Source: Candidatus Nanopelagicales bacterium | GTDB taxonomy: Bacteria; Actinomycetota; Actinomycetes; S36-B12; UBA5976 | Direction of reading: 5' to 3' | DNA: 51,903 bases | Assembly: GCA_030157865.1 (NCBI GenBank) | Contig: JAOATY010000035.1 | Span: forward strand, 77,356 to 129,258 | In this document: positions 42,596 through 51,051 of the stretch, one piece after another | Numbering within the stretch: position 1 is the first letter of the stretch | Layout of the letters: each line of letters starts with the position of its first letter | Translations under genes and position numbers: made by a program | The notes under the pieces: model-generated | What the model was told of the DNA's origin: nothing | The model's input: the letters and a program-made list of their open reading frames with translations, nothing else | The model's database searches: none

Positions 42596-43534
42596 ATGCG
42601 TGCCCTCCTAGTTGCAAATACATTTGCAACTACTACGGATGACACGATTCAAGCTCAAGTAGTAAAAGAACTAACTAAACATCTCGATCTAACTGTCGTT
42701 AACACTTCAGCCCGAAATGATGCCATCGACATAGCCAAGACTGCCCAACAGCAAGGCTTTGAGTTGGTCATCGGCCTTGGTGGCGATGGAACAGTTAACG
42801 AGATTGCTAATGGACTTTTACTCGACGGTCCAAATTCCGATGGACCTTTACTTGCTGCTATCCCAGGCGGCAATGGAAATGTTTTTGCCCGAAACATGGG
42901 GTTGTCGGAAAACCCGCTGGACGCAACCGCGCAAATCCTCAGTGCGCTCGATTCAAAACAATTCAAAAGTATTGGCGTCGGCAAAATTGCAACTAATAAC
43001 ATTTCTCGTTGGTTTTTGTTTAATGCCGGAATTGGATTAGATGCTGCAGTTCTTGCAGAAATGGAATCTCGAAGAGCCGAAGGAAAACTAGTTAGTGACG
43101 CCTCCTATGCAGCTTTAGCCCTCAAAGAGCTGTTTGCAAAAACAGATCGCAAGCATGCATCGCTTAGCTTGGTCGCGAGTAACGGTGAAATTTTTAGAGA
43201 TGCTCACTTTGCCTTGATAGTCAATCTTGCGCCTTGGGCCTATTTGGGATCAAAGCCATTAAACCCTCTTCCGCTAGCCAGTCATGACACTGCGCTTGAT
43301 GTTTATGCTCCAACTTCCCTTTCAATGCGAGCCATCTTGCGCTTGGTTCGGCGCGCAATGGCAGGAAAGTCTGCAGAATCTGAGAAGTATGCGATCGCTC
43401 TGATCGATCAATCTCGAGTGCATATTCAGGCGGAGCGGCCAATGTGGATTCAAGTTGATGGCGATGTAGTCACTCAATCAACAGAACTTACGGCTACCCA
43501 TGTACCTAATGCGCTAAGAGTTTTGGCTAATTAA
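42596..43534 (+). CDS. Diacylglycerol/lipid kinase family protein
   Basis: A 312-residue DagK/YegS-type kinase. GLGGDGTVNEIANGL is the ATP-site motif, AIPGGNGNVFARNMG the substrate-site region and the later NAGIGLDAAV is a family hallmark. There is no Shine-Dalgarno site; TAGAGT at 42584-42589 lies 6 bases before the ATG, consistent with leaderless initiation. It phosphorylates a lipid such as diacylglycerol at the membrane. It precedes whiB1. Confidence 0.9.
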   Translation: MRALLVANTFATTTDDTIQAQVVKELTKHLDLTVVNTSARNDAIDIAKTAQQQGFELVIGLGGDGTVNEIANGLLLDGPNSDGPLLAAIPGGNGNVFARNMGLSENPLDATAQILSALDSKQFKSIGVGKIATNNISRWFLFNAGIGLDAAVLAEMESRRAEGKLVSDASYAALALKELFAKTDRKHASLSLVASNGEIFRDAHFALIVNLAPWAYLGSKPLNPLPLASHDTALDVYAPTSLSMRAILRLVRRAMAGKSAESEKYAIALIDQSRVHIQAERPMWIQVDGDVVTQSTELTATHVPNALRVLAN

Positions 43535-43632
43535 GTAATCCCAGGAATAAAGAGAAAGACAATTATTTAGCCATTTATCGGCTAAGAGGTTTGCCCAACG
43601 GAAAAATTCCTAATTTTATTGGCCTAAACCCT

Positions 43633-43649
43633 TGTGAAAACAGTCACGA
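43633..43649. promoter_or_regulatory. CRP/FNR-type binding site upstream of whiB1
   Basis: TGTGAAAACAGTCACGA fits the CRP palindrome TGTGA-N6-TCAC and the mycobacterial form GTGA-N6-TCACG. It lies about 100 bases before the whiB1 start. In Mycobacterium, whiB1 is a known CRP target, which supports the assignment. Confidence 0.7.
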
Positions 43650-43747
43650 AGTGAGAAACTGGAGTCTGCAGATTGGATCCAAGGGCAACCTGAGAGCCAA
43701 ATCTTGCAAATTGACCGTTTATCCGTACCTACATCTTGGAGGATCGC

Positions 43748-44041
43748 GTGGACTGGCGCCATGAGGCAGCCTGCCGTGACGAAGATCCAGAACTCTTCTT
43801 CCCCATTGGCAATACAGGCCCTGCAATATTACAGATCGAGGAAGCGAAGGCAGTATGCCGTCGCTGCAAGGTTATTGAACCATGCCTTAAATGGGCCCTC
43901 GAAACTGGTCAGGATTCTGGCGTTTGGGGCGGAACTAGCGAAGATGAGCGTCGTGCAATCAAGCGTCGTGCCCAGCGAGCTCGTGCTCGCGGTCTAGAGC
44001 CAACTCCGCACGTATTTGAAACTGATTTACCAAATCCTTAG
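43748..44041 (+). CDS. whiB1: Iron-sulfur transcription factor WhiB1
   Basis: A 97-residue Wbl protein. The four cluster-binding cysteines are C9, C37, C40 and C46 (MDWRHEAACRDED, CRRCKVIEPC), followed by the GVWGG turn and a basic C-terminal DNA-binding helix (RRAIKRRAQRARARG). GTG start with GGAGG 6 bases upstream; an in-frame TTG 12 bases earlier is less likely. In relatives WhiB1 is an essential NO-sensitive regulator binding the sigma factor SigA. Its upstream 213-base gap carries a CRP-type site and a TTAGCC/GGCTAA inverted repeat. Confidence 0.95.
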   Translation: MDWRHEAACRDEDPELFFPIGNTGPAILQIEEAKAVCRRCKVIEPCLKWALETGQDSGVWGGTSEDERRAIKRRAQRARARGLEPTPHVFETDLPNP

Positions 44042-44083
44042 CCTGTCACCGTAATCAAATCGCACATGGACTACCGTTGAGGT

Positions 44084-44296
44084 ATGTCAGATGTGCGCGC
44101 AGATATGGTTGCAAACGTAATGGAAATTTACGTAACTGAAGGCGCAACCCTAAACGTTGGCGACACCATCGTCCTTTTGGAATCCATGAAAATGGAAATT
44201 CCAGTTATCGCCGAGGAATCCGGAACTATCTCACGAGTTGCCGTGAGCGTTGGTGACGTAGTTCAAGAAGGCGACTTAATCGTCTCGATTTCTTAG
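44084..44296 (+). CDS. Small biotinyl/lipoyl-attachment protein (TB7.3-like)
   Basis: A 70-residue single BCCP-like domain. The target lysine is in LLESMKMEIPV (biotinylation motif MKM), with VGDTIVLLE before and VSVGDVVQEGDLIVSIS after. It matches the small biotinylated TB7.3 protein of mycobacteria, located in the same neighbourhood (whiB1, bL37, SRAP, aroA). TGAGGT is just upstream of the ATG. The partner carboxylase is unknown. Confidence 0.9.
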   Translation: MSDVRADMVANVMEIYVTEGATLNVGDTIVLLESMKMEIPVIAEESGTISRVAVSVGDVVQEGDLIVSIS

Positions 44297-44321
44297 CCCA
44301 TCTCCACCTAATTTCGGGCAT

Positions 44322-44351
44322 AAAAAAAGTCTGGCGAACCAGACTTTTTTT
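44322..44351. terminator. Bidirectional terminator
   Basis: AAAAAAAGTCTGG-CGAA-CCAGACTTTTTTT, a 13-base stem with a CGAA loop. It ends the biotinyl-protein gene and, in reverse, the bL37 gene. Confidence 0.95.
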
Positions 44352-44362
44352 GACAAATAGGC

Positions 44363-44437
44363 TTAAGCGTTTGGACGACGGCCGTGGTTTGCCTTGTTCT
44401 TCTTACGATCACGCTTTTTGCGGCCGCGCTTGCTCAT
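44363..44437 (-). CDS. 50S ribosomal protein bL37
   Basis: A 24-residue, strongly basic peptide reading MSKRGRKKRDRKK then NKANHGRRPNA. It matches the actinobacterial bL37 first seen in mycobacterial ribosome structures. GGAGTG lies just before the ATG. It is too short for routine gene callers. The terminator at 44322-44351 lies after its stop. Its location near SRAP and aroA is as in related genomes, to my knowledge. Confidence 0.93.
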   Translation of the reverse strand: MSKRGRKKRDRKKNKANHGRRPNA

Positions 44438-44536
44438 GGAGTGCTCCTTGCGTTTTAGCTTAGGTATACAGAATACGGGGTAACCGTTACTGGAGGAAAT
44501 TTGCACCGGAAACAGGTGGAATCGGACAGATAACGG

Positions 44537-45265
44537 CTAAAACAGAGTCTGATTTGTTGTTAAATCTGGGCGATTGTTTCTCACGTTACCTACTGCGGCA
44601 GAAACTTCCCAGGCCTGAATCTCAACAGATGAAGCAACATCTAAGACATCATTCAATGGGCTTTCTGGCGCACTTAACCAATCGGACTGTATTTCTGGGG
44701 TTAGAAGGACTGGCATCCGATCATGAATATAAGAAAAATCCGGCCTCGCATCTTGAGTCAATATTGCTGCCGACCAAAGCAGCTGACCATCGGGCTGTTT
44801 CCATGATTCATAGATGCCAGCAAGGCCCAAGACTTCCTCATTAACTGCAGAAAAATAAAACGGAGTTTTTTTGCCCGGACTCCCCTGCCATTCGTACCAA
44901 CCATCAGCCGGAACTATGCATCTGCGCTTTACTAACGCAGACCTAAACGAAGGCTTTTCCGCAGCTGTCTCGCTTCGGGTATTAATCATGCGAGCACCAA
45001 TAGCTGGATCCTTCGCCCAGTTAGGAACTAAACCCCAAGAAAAGGCTGCTAATAATTTTTCGTCAGCTTGCGAAACAATGGCGGGGATTTGATGAGTTGG
45101 AGCTACGTTGAAGTTGGGTTGGAAGACACTTGAATCAATTTGCTCAGCCGGCACTGCTGGCGCAGTTAGATCCGCGATTCGACCTTCCAGGACTGCAATT
45201 GAACTGACCTTGAATTGACTGGCAATCACCTTTGGGTCCGTCTTTAACGTGAATCTTCCGCACAT
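44537..45265 (-). CDS. SRAP domain protein (HMCES/YedK family)
   Basis: A 242-residue SOS response-associated peptidase-like protein. The N-terminal MCGRF supplies catalytic Cys2, with NARSET-like MINTRSETAAEKPSF, RRCIVPADGWYEW, and the C-terminal HDRMPVLLTPE histidine region. It crosslinks to abasic sites in single-stranded DNA. Divergent from aroA with a 35-base gap. Confidence 0.93.
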   Translation of the reverse strand: MCGRFTLKTDPKVIASQFKVSSIAVLEGRIADLTAPAVPAEQIDSSVFQPNFNVAPTHQIPAIVSQADEKLLAAFSWGLVPNWAKDPAIGARMINTRSETAAEKPSFRSALVKRRCIVPADGWYEWQGSPGKKTPFYFSAVNEEVLGLAGIYESWKQPDGQLLWSAAILTQDARPDFSYIHDRMPVLLTPEIQSDWLSAPESPLNDVLDVASSVEIQAWEVSAAVGNVRNNRPDLTTNQTLF

Positions 45266-45287
45266 ATTCCCCTAGTCTGCCAGCCGT

Positions 45288-45293
45288 TAGGCT
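45288..45293 (+). promoter_or_regulatory. TAGGCT -10 box for aroA
   Basis: TAGGCT lies 7 bases upstream of the GTG at 45301, with no ribosome binding site in between, so a leaderless aroA transcript is likely. Confidence 0.5.
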
Positions 45294-45300
45294 TAGTGAT

Positions 45301-46581
45301 GTGCCTGATCTATGGAATGCTCCGAACCGGACTAACCCATTAGATGCACGCGTTCGAATCCCTGGTTCAAAGTCCTTAACAAATCGTTGGTTAATCCTGG
45401 CCGCTCTGTCTGATGGTGAATGTCGGATAAACCACCCACTCCAAGCTCGCGACACACTTCTCATGGCCCAAGCACTGGCTTCGTTGGGAAGTTCGGTTGA
45501 AATTCAAGACGATGCCTTCCTTGTGATACCTGGTCGAAGCTCTGAATCAGTAGAAGTGGACTGTGGTTTAGCTGGAACAGTAATGAGATTCGTCCCGCCA
45601 GTTGCTGCCCTGAATTCGGGCAGTGTCAGATTCGATGGCGATCCACACGCCCGCGTTCGCCCGATGAAGCAGATTATCTCCGCACTCCGGGATTTGGATA
45701 TTGAAATCAATGATGATGGCCGAGGCACCTTGCCATTTACTGTGGCAGGAAAAGGTTTTGTCTCTGGCGGCTCAGTAACAATTGATGCTTCAGATTCATC
45801 GCAGTTCGTCAGTGCATTACTGCTTGCTGGATGTCGATATGACGATGGCGTAACTGTTGTTCATTCAGGTTCGGCATTGCCTTCGATGCCACACATCGAA
45901 ATGTCAGTAGAAGTTTTGCGCAAAGTTGGAATTCAGGTAGACGTTGACATCAAGGATTTAACAAAGGCCAGTTGGAAAGTTCATCCAGGAACTCCGGAAT
46001 CATTCACAGTCACTGTTGAACCAGATCTTTCAAATGCCGGACCATTTTTGGCAGCTGCACTTGTATGTGGTGGATCGGTAACCATTCCAGATTGGCCAAG
46101 TCAAACAACGCAGGCCGGTGACGCTTTAGTTGCTTTACTTCCAAAGTTAGGCGCAGTCGTAACTCGCAACGGAACTGATCTTGTTGTAACTGGTGGATCT
46201 GAAATCACAGTCATCGATGTAGATCTTCATGACGTTGGTGAACTAACCCCAGTTATTGCTGCGTTATGTGCACTGGCAAATGGTCCATCAACTTTGCGAG
46301 GCATCGCACATTTGCGAGGACATGAAACCGATCGTCTGGCTGCGCTTGCAACTGAAATAAACAAATTGGGCGGCAAAGTTTCCGAAACTCCAGATGGGTT
46401 GCACATCGAGCCAGCAACCTTGCACGGTGGTCAATTCGCTACGTACTCTGACCATCGCATGGCAATGGCTGGAGCAGTTCTTGGGCTTGCAGTCCCAGGC
46501 GTAGTTATCGAAGACATTGCAACAACTGGGAAAACTTTGCCGAACTTTGCCAGCATGTGGCACGAGATGGTTGGCTCGTGA
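45301..46581 (+). CDS. aroA: 3-phosphoshikimate 1-carboxyvinyltransferase (EPSP synthase)
   Basis: A 426-residue EPSP synthase. The N-terminal PGSKSLTNRWLILAAL binds shikimate 3-phosphate; CGLAGTVMRFVPPVAAL is the PEP-site loop, SSQFVSALLLAG is the second domain motif, and RGHETDRLAALATEI / YSDHRMAMAGAVLGL finish the fold. It catalyses the sixth step of the shikimate pathway. GTG start, probably leaderless. It overlaps the rsgA start (GTGA). Confidence 0.96.
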   Translation: MPDLWNAPNRTNPLDARVRIPGSKSLTNRWLILAALSDGECRINHPLQARDTLLMAQALASLGSSVEIQDDAFLVIPGRSSESVEVDCGLAGTVMRFVPPVAALNSGSVRFDGDPHARVRPMKQIISALRDLDIEINDDGRGTLPFTVAGKGFVSGGSVTIDASDSSQFVSALLLAGCRYDDGVTVVHSGSALPSMPHIEMSVEVLRKVGIQVDVDIKDLTKASWKVHPGTPESFTVTVEPDLSNAGPFLAAALVCGGSVTIPDWPSQTTQAGDALVALLPKLGAVVTRNGTDLVVTGGSEITVIDVDLHDVGELTPVIAALCALANGPSTLRGIAHLRGHETDRLAALATEINKLGGKVSETPDGLHIEPATLHGGQFATYSDHRMAMAGAVLGLAVPGVVIEDIATTGKTLPNFASMWHEMVGS

Positions 46582-47609
46582 GCAAATTCGACGAAGATTC
46601 CATTTCGGGTCGTCCGCTACGCGGTAACACTAGGCGTCGCACAAAAGATCGACCGGATTTTTCGAAAGCCGAAGTTGGTCAAGTAATTGGCGTTGACCGT
46701 GGTCGAATAACTTGCCTAGTGCCAGCTGGTGAAAGATTTGAAAATCAAGTTCAAGTTACAACAGTTAAAGCACGTGAACTTGGACGCAAAGGCGTAGTTA
46801 TCGGAGATCGCGTTCGCTTAGTTGGTGACCTCTCTGGAGCCGTAGATACTTTGGCACGACTGGTTGAAATTATCGATCGGGAAACTGTACTTACCCGAAC
46901 CGCAGATGACAGCGATCCAATCGAACGAGTAATTGTTGCCAACGCTGACCAAATGGCGATCGTTACAGCAGCTGCCAATCCAGAGCCACGTATTGGACTA
47001 ATCGATCGCGCACTTGTTGCCGCATTTGAAGCAGGTTTGGAACCGCTCCTGATAATCACAAAAGTTGATTTAGGTTCCCCGCAAGATTTACTTGATAACT
47101 ATTCCGGCATGGATTTACGTCACATTGAAGTAAATCAACAAACTGGTACAGGTATTTCCGAAGTGCGCGACGCGCTTTCTGGAAGAACTACGGTTTTTCT
47201 CGGACACTCTGGAGTTGGAAAATCCACCTTAGTGAACTCGCTCGCACCGGATGCATCTAGAACAACTGGCGAAGTTAATGATGTAACCGGTCGTGGAAAA
47301 CACACCTCCACCTCGGCTCGTGCAATTCCGTTGCCGAATGATTCTGGTTGGGTTATCGATACACCAGGGCTGCGTTCCTTCGGTTTGGCACACGTAAAGC
47401 CAGAAGACATCATCGAATCGTTCCCAGAATTAGTTGATGGTGCCAATGAGTGCCCAAGAGCGTGTACTCACGTTAATTCAGTTGGCCAAGCGCCACCAGA
47501 TTGCGCACTAGATGAATGGGTTAAACAAAATCATGCGGGCAGCGCTGGTGAAGGCCGCTTAATTTCCTTGCGGAGACTTTTGTTCGCCCTCCAGGCGCCT
47601 TCTAGCTAA
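46578..47609 (+). CDS. rsgA: Small-ribosomal-subunit maturation GTPase
   Basis: A 343-residue circularly permuted GTPase. An N-terminal OB-like domain is followed by G4 (ITKVD), then G1 (GHSGVGKST), G3 (DTPG), and a zinc domain with CPRACTH. RsgA releases factors and checks the 30S decoding site. GTG at 46578 overlaps the aroA stop; the longer TTG/GTG-type extension at 46557 is not needed. Its last 51 bases are antisense to the YkvA gene. Confidence 0.94.
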   Translation: MSKFDEDSISGRPLRGNTRRRTKDRPDFSKAEVGQVIGVDRGRITCLVPAGERFENQVQVTTVKARELGRKGVVIGDRVRLVGDLSGAVDTLARLVEIIDRETVLTRTADDSDPIERVIVANADQMAIVTAAANPEPRIGLIDRALVAAFEAGLEPLLIITKVDLGSPQDLLDNYSGMDLRHIEVNQQTGTGISEVRDALSGRTTVFLGHSGVGKSTLVNSLAPDASRTTGEVNDVTGRGKHTSTSARAIPLPNDSGWVIDTPGLRSFGLAHVKPEDIIESFPELVDGANECPRACTHVNSVGQAPPDCALDEWVKQNHAGSAGEGRLISLRRLLFALQAPSS

Positions 47610-47978
47610 TAAGTAATGTTCTTTGGTGATTGCTGGCCCCAGTCGCTTTAGAACCAGCATCAAAACTGCGAAGTCATCAGTGAAGCCAATTCCAGCAATT
47701 AAATCTGGAAAGAAATCTGTCGGCAAAATAAAGTAAGCAAGCGCTGCCGCCAAAGTTGCCTTGACTTTGATTGATGTATTTGGGTCTTTGATGGCGAAAT
47801 AGGCCGCCGTTAACTGCGTCTTGAATGGAATTTTGTTTGCAGTGGCTGACAACTTATCCGGAAAGGCGTTCAAGATTTTTGTGATCTTTTCCGGGTGCAG
47901 CATCAATTCATCGATTTCATTATCAAGAGCGATTTGAGCCTGAGACTCCAAATCTTTTTTAGACTTTTTCTTAGTCAT
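47559..47978 (-). CDS. YkvA family (DUF1232) membrane protein
   Basis: A 139-residue protein with a basic N-terminus, the DUF1232 block TLAAALAYFILPTDFFPDLIAGIGFTDDFAVL containing a membrane segment and the PxDxxPD motif, and a basic C-terminal tail. ATG 47978 follows GGGGGCAG; the TTG at 47999 is less likely. Its C-terminal 16 codons overlap rsgA in antisense. Function is not established. Confidence 0.85.
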   Translation of the reverse strand: MTKKKSKKDLESQAQIALDNEIDELMLHPEKITKILNAFPDKLSATANKIPFKTQLTAAYFAIKDPNTSIKVKATLAAALAYFILPTDFFPDLIAGIGFTDDFAVLMLVLKRLGPAITKEHYLLARRRLEGEQKSPQGN

Positions 47979-48038
47979 TCTGCCCCCGATCCGTGTCAAT
48001 GATTTCTTTCTATAAGCCTAAGCCAGTAGCGTGAAGTC

Positions 48039-48809
48039 ATGAACTCTGATCTCGAATTGGCTTTGGAAATGGCTGCAGTTGCAGATCAATTGGCAATGTC
48101 TAGATATCGAGCACTCGATCTCAGTGTTGAAACCAAGCCAGATTTCACGCCGGTTACTGAAGCTGATCGCGCTGTAGAAACTGCGCTTCGCGAATTACTT
48201 GCCAAAGAACGTGCCACAGACGGCGTGATTGGCGAAGAGTTTCCAAATACTAATGAAGCCGCTTCACGAACTTGGATTATTGACCCAATCGATGCCACTA
48301 AGAACTATGTGCGAGGAGTTCCAGTTTGGGCGACTTTGATTTCCCTAGCTGTAGATGGCAAGCCTCAAGTTGGCGTCGTCTCGGCTCCTGCAATGGGTCG
48401 GCGCTGGTGGGCAAGTCCAGAAGATGGCGCCTTCACCCAGGATGTTGATGGGTCTGTTCGCTCAATAACTGTTTCAGCCGTTCGAGATTTATCTGATGCT
48501 TCATTTTCATTCTCAGATTCAGTCGGCTGGGAGGCATTGGGTTCTGATGTTTTAAATCGAGTGACTTCAAGTGTTTGGCGAAGTCGTGGCTATGGCGACT
48601 TCTGGTCTCACTTACTCGTTGCAGAAGGCGCCGTTGACATTGCAATTGAACCCGAACTGCAAAGTTATGACATGGCTGCATTTGTAGCAATCTTGCAGGC
48701 TTCAGGTGGAAAAGTTACTGGCGCTGATGGCCAAGATCCACTAACTGCCGGTCATGCCATAACTACGAATGGCTTACTGCACGAAGCGGTTCTAAAACTA
48801 ATTAAGTAG
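48039..48809 (+). CDS. hisN: Histidinol-phosphatase, inositol monophosphatase type
   Basis: A 256-residue IMPase-family phosphatase. Metal-site motifs are GEEFP, IDPIDATKN (Ala replaces the usual Gly) and SYDMAAF. MSRYRALDLSVETKPDFTPVTEADRAVE resembles actinobacterial HisN. It dephosphorylates histidinol phosphate in histidine biosynthesis. No Shine-Dalgarno site; TAGCGT lies 5 bases upstream of the ATG. It overlaps the convergent P450 gene by 12 bases. Confidence 0.88.
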   Translation: MNSDLELALEMAAVADQLAMSRYRALDLSVETKPDFTPVTEADRAVETALRELLAKERATDGVIGEEFPNTNEAASRTWIIDPIDATKNYVRGVPVWATLISLAVDGKPQVGVVSAPAMGRRWWASPEDGAFTQDVDGSVRSITVSAVRDLSDASFSFSDSVGWEALGSDVLNRVTSSVWRSRGYGDFWSHLLVAEGAVDIAIEPELQSYDMAAFVAILQASGGKVTGADGQDPLTAGHAITTNGLLHEAVLKLIK

Positions 48810-50132
48810 TCGAGAAATTCGAATTGGCATTCCAGCTTCTGGGCGTAAAGTAACCGAAGCATCAATTGGCACTGGCGAGGCGTGAATTGCTTCAACATTC
48901 CAATGGGTAGCGATGTGTGCAAGAATTTTGGCGCCTTCTAGCCTGGCCATTTCCTTGCCAATACAAAGTCGAGCCCCAGCACCAAAGGGAATGTATCCAA
49001 GTTGTGGTGCACCTGATGCAAAACGATCAGGCATGAATTTCGTTGGGCTTTCCCAAGCTTTTGGATTTCTATGAACTAACCACGGACTAACAATCACCAG
49101 CGAGTTAGCTGGAATCAATACGTCATCAACGGTTATGTCACTCAGAGTGCGGCGGGTAATTACCCACGCAGGTGGATAAAGTCGCAATGATTCATCAAAG
49201 ACTTGTTGTGCTCGCATTGGATCTGATTTAAGTTTTTGCAATTCATCTGGGTTGGTTACCAATAGATGCCAAGCCCAAGTAAGTGCACTTGCTACCGTTT
49301 CATGTCCGGCCACAATGAAAGTTGCTATCTCATCACGGATTTGTTGCTTAGTTAATGGAATCTCCAAATCTGGATCCAGCAGAACGTCTAACATGTCACG
49401 AATTGGAGCATCGTCCGGAAGTTTATTCAAAGCCCTAGAACTCAAGATTGCTTCAACTGCTTTATCAAGTCGCTTAATTGCGCGCTTCATCTTTAAATTT
49501 GCAGGTGTTGGAATGAAAAGTGGAACTGAAATTGGATTACGCGCTCGTGCCACAACACCATGCAACGCGATTAATGTAGCTGCGGTAATTTCATCGACTT
49601 CGTCATCCACGTTGATGCCAAATAATGCACCACAGGTAATTTCTAAAGCAAGGGTCATCATGGCATGATCCATGTCAACAATTGCTGGGCCTTCTTCGGT
49701 CAGTTCATTCCAATGGGAATCAAGTTTGGATAATCCCGCTTCGATGTGGTGCATTGAAAGCGCGATCATCTCTTTATGAAATGCGGGCTGCAGCATACGT
49801 CGACGCGGACGCCAAGCTTGCGTATCAGCAGTTAGCAAGCCTTCTCCCGTCACTAGTGAGAGGTTGTTGTACTGCAATGTTCGCTTGGAGGTTGCATTGT
49901 GCTGATTAACTAAGACTTCTCGTGCGCCTTCAGGGCTGGTCACTAAATATGTAGCTGGTTTTGGAATCGGAAATTGAATAACGTCTCCGAATTCAGTCCA
50001 TGTGGCTTCAAGATAGTTAAGCGGATCTGAAACTATGTTCTTTAGGTTTCGCAGCATGGCTCCACCTGGTGGGCCAACAGCAGTTACTGGGGTATTCCAG
50101 CCATATTTCTTCGGGGTCTTCTGGCCAGACAT
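48798..50132 (-). CDS. Cytochrome P450
   Basis: A 444-residue P450. The I-helix is IATFIVAGHETVAS, the K-helix ExxR is ESLRLYPP, and the haem loop is FGAGARLCIGKE with Cys390 as the ligand. It resembles CYP102/CYP4-like fatty-acid or terpenoid P450s in bacteria, but the substrate cannot be assigned. It starts directly after the stop of the DMT transporter gene with no gap. No ferredoxin or reductase gene is adjacent. Convergent with hisN. Confidence 0.94.
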   Translation of the reverse strand: MSGQKTPKKYGWNTPVTAVGPPGGAMLRNLKNIVSDPLNYLEATWTEFGDVIQFPIPKPATYLVTSPEGAREVLVNQHNATSKRTLQYNNLSLVTGEGLLTADTQAWRPRRRMLQPAFHKEMIALSMHHIEAGLSKLDSHWNELTEEGPAIVDMDHAMMTLALEITCGALFGINVDDEVDEITAATLIALHGVVARARNPISVPLFIPTPANLKMKRAIKRLDKAVEAILSSRALNKLPDDAPIRDMLDVLLDPDLEIPLTKQQIRDEIATFIVAGHETVASALTWAWHLLVTNPDELQKLKSDPMRAQQVFDESLRLYPPAWVITRRTLSDITVDDVLIPANSLVIVSPWLVHRNPKAWESPTKFMPDRFASGAPQLGYIPFGAGARLCIGKEMARLEGAKILAHIATHWNVEAIHASPVPIDASVTLRPEAGMPIRISRLLN

Positions 50133-51026
50133 TTAAGATGCAATCGATTTTGCGTCACGTCGAAGTGGTAACAGACCGAGTACCAATGCGCTACCCAACA
50201 AGATACAAGCGGCACCAATTAGATCCGTGGCCGTTACGGTTTCCCCTAAAAACGCAGCACCTACGATTACCGCTACTACTGGAACCATGAACTCAGTCGT
50301 GAGTGCCTTAGTTGCACCAATCTCGGCGACTAAGCGGAAGTACAAAATGTACGCCAAGGAACTTGCGGTTCCAGCTAATAAGAACAGCCAGCCAAACGAT
50401 GCCAAAGTTGGAGTTTTAACGATTGGAACTACGAACATGAACGGCAGTAGATAAAGTCCGCCGAATGTGAAGGTGCCAATAGTCTGCTCCCAGGCACCAA
50501 TGTGCTGAGCCTTTACCTTGGAGTAATTTCCACCAAGAGCGAATCCAAATGAAGCAATAGTCGATCCAATAAATCCGAGTAAGAAGTCAATATCAAGGGC
50601 CTGCGAAGAAAGGCCAATCAGAATTACAACGCCACCGAAACCAATCCATAAACCTAAGATCATTAATTTCGTGTGCTTGGCCTTGCCCCAAACTCTTTCA
50701 ATTAATGCACTGTAAAGCGGAATGGTTGTGACCAAGATTGCAGTTAGCGCAGTTCCAAGTTTTGAAAGCGCATACGTCATGCCACCTAAATTCATGGCTA
50801 CGGAAGTCGCACCAAGTACCGCATAGTGCTTGGTGTCATTTACATCGTATGTAAGTGCAACTTTCATAACTTTGGCTAACACCAAAAGGATCAGGACTGC
50901 TGCAAAGGCTCGGAAACTAACGCCACCTACCCAGCCGAAAGTTTCAACGACTTTAGATAGCCAAACGAACGAAAGTCCCCAGAACATAAATGTCCAGAAA
51001 TACATGTTGAGTTGGCGCGTAGTCAC
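50133..51026 (-). CDS. DMT-superfamily (EamA) transporter
   Basis: A 297-residue transporter of two EamA repeats with about ten hydrophobic segments; AVLGATSVAMNLGGMTYALSKLGTALTAIL in repeat one and FRLVAEIGATKALTTEFMVPVVAVIVGAAFLGE in repeat two are characteristic. GTG start with GAGG very close. The stop is adjacent to the P450 start, so they form an operon. It probably exports or imports a small metabolite related to the P450 reaction; this is inference. Confidence 0.9.
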   Translation of the reverse strand: MTTRQLNMYFWTFMFWGLSFVWLSKVVETFGWVGGVSFRAFAAVLILLVLAKVMKVALTYDVNDTKHYAVLGATSVAMNLGGMTYALSKLGTALTAILVTTIPLYSALIERVWGKAKHTKLMILGLWIGFGGVVILIGLSSQALDIDFLLGFIGSTIASFGFALGGNYSKVKAQHIGAWEQTIGTFTFGGLYLLPFMFVVPIVKTPTLASFGWLFLLAGTASSLAYILYFRLVAEIGATKALTTEFMVPVVAVIVGAAFLGETVTATDLIGAACILLGSALVLGLLPLRRDAKSIAS

Positions 51027-51051
51027 GCCTCAACTCTATCGGCGGGCTTTG

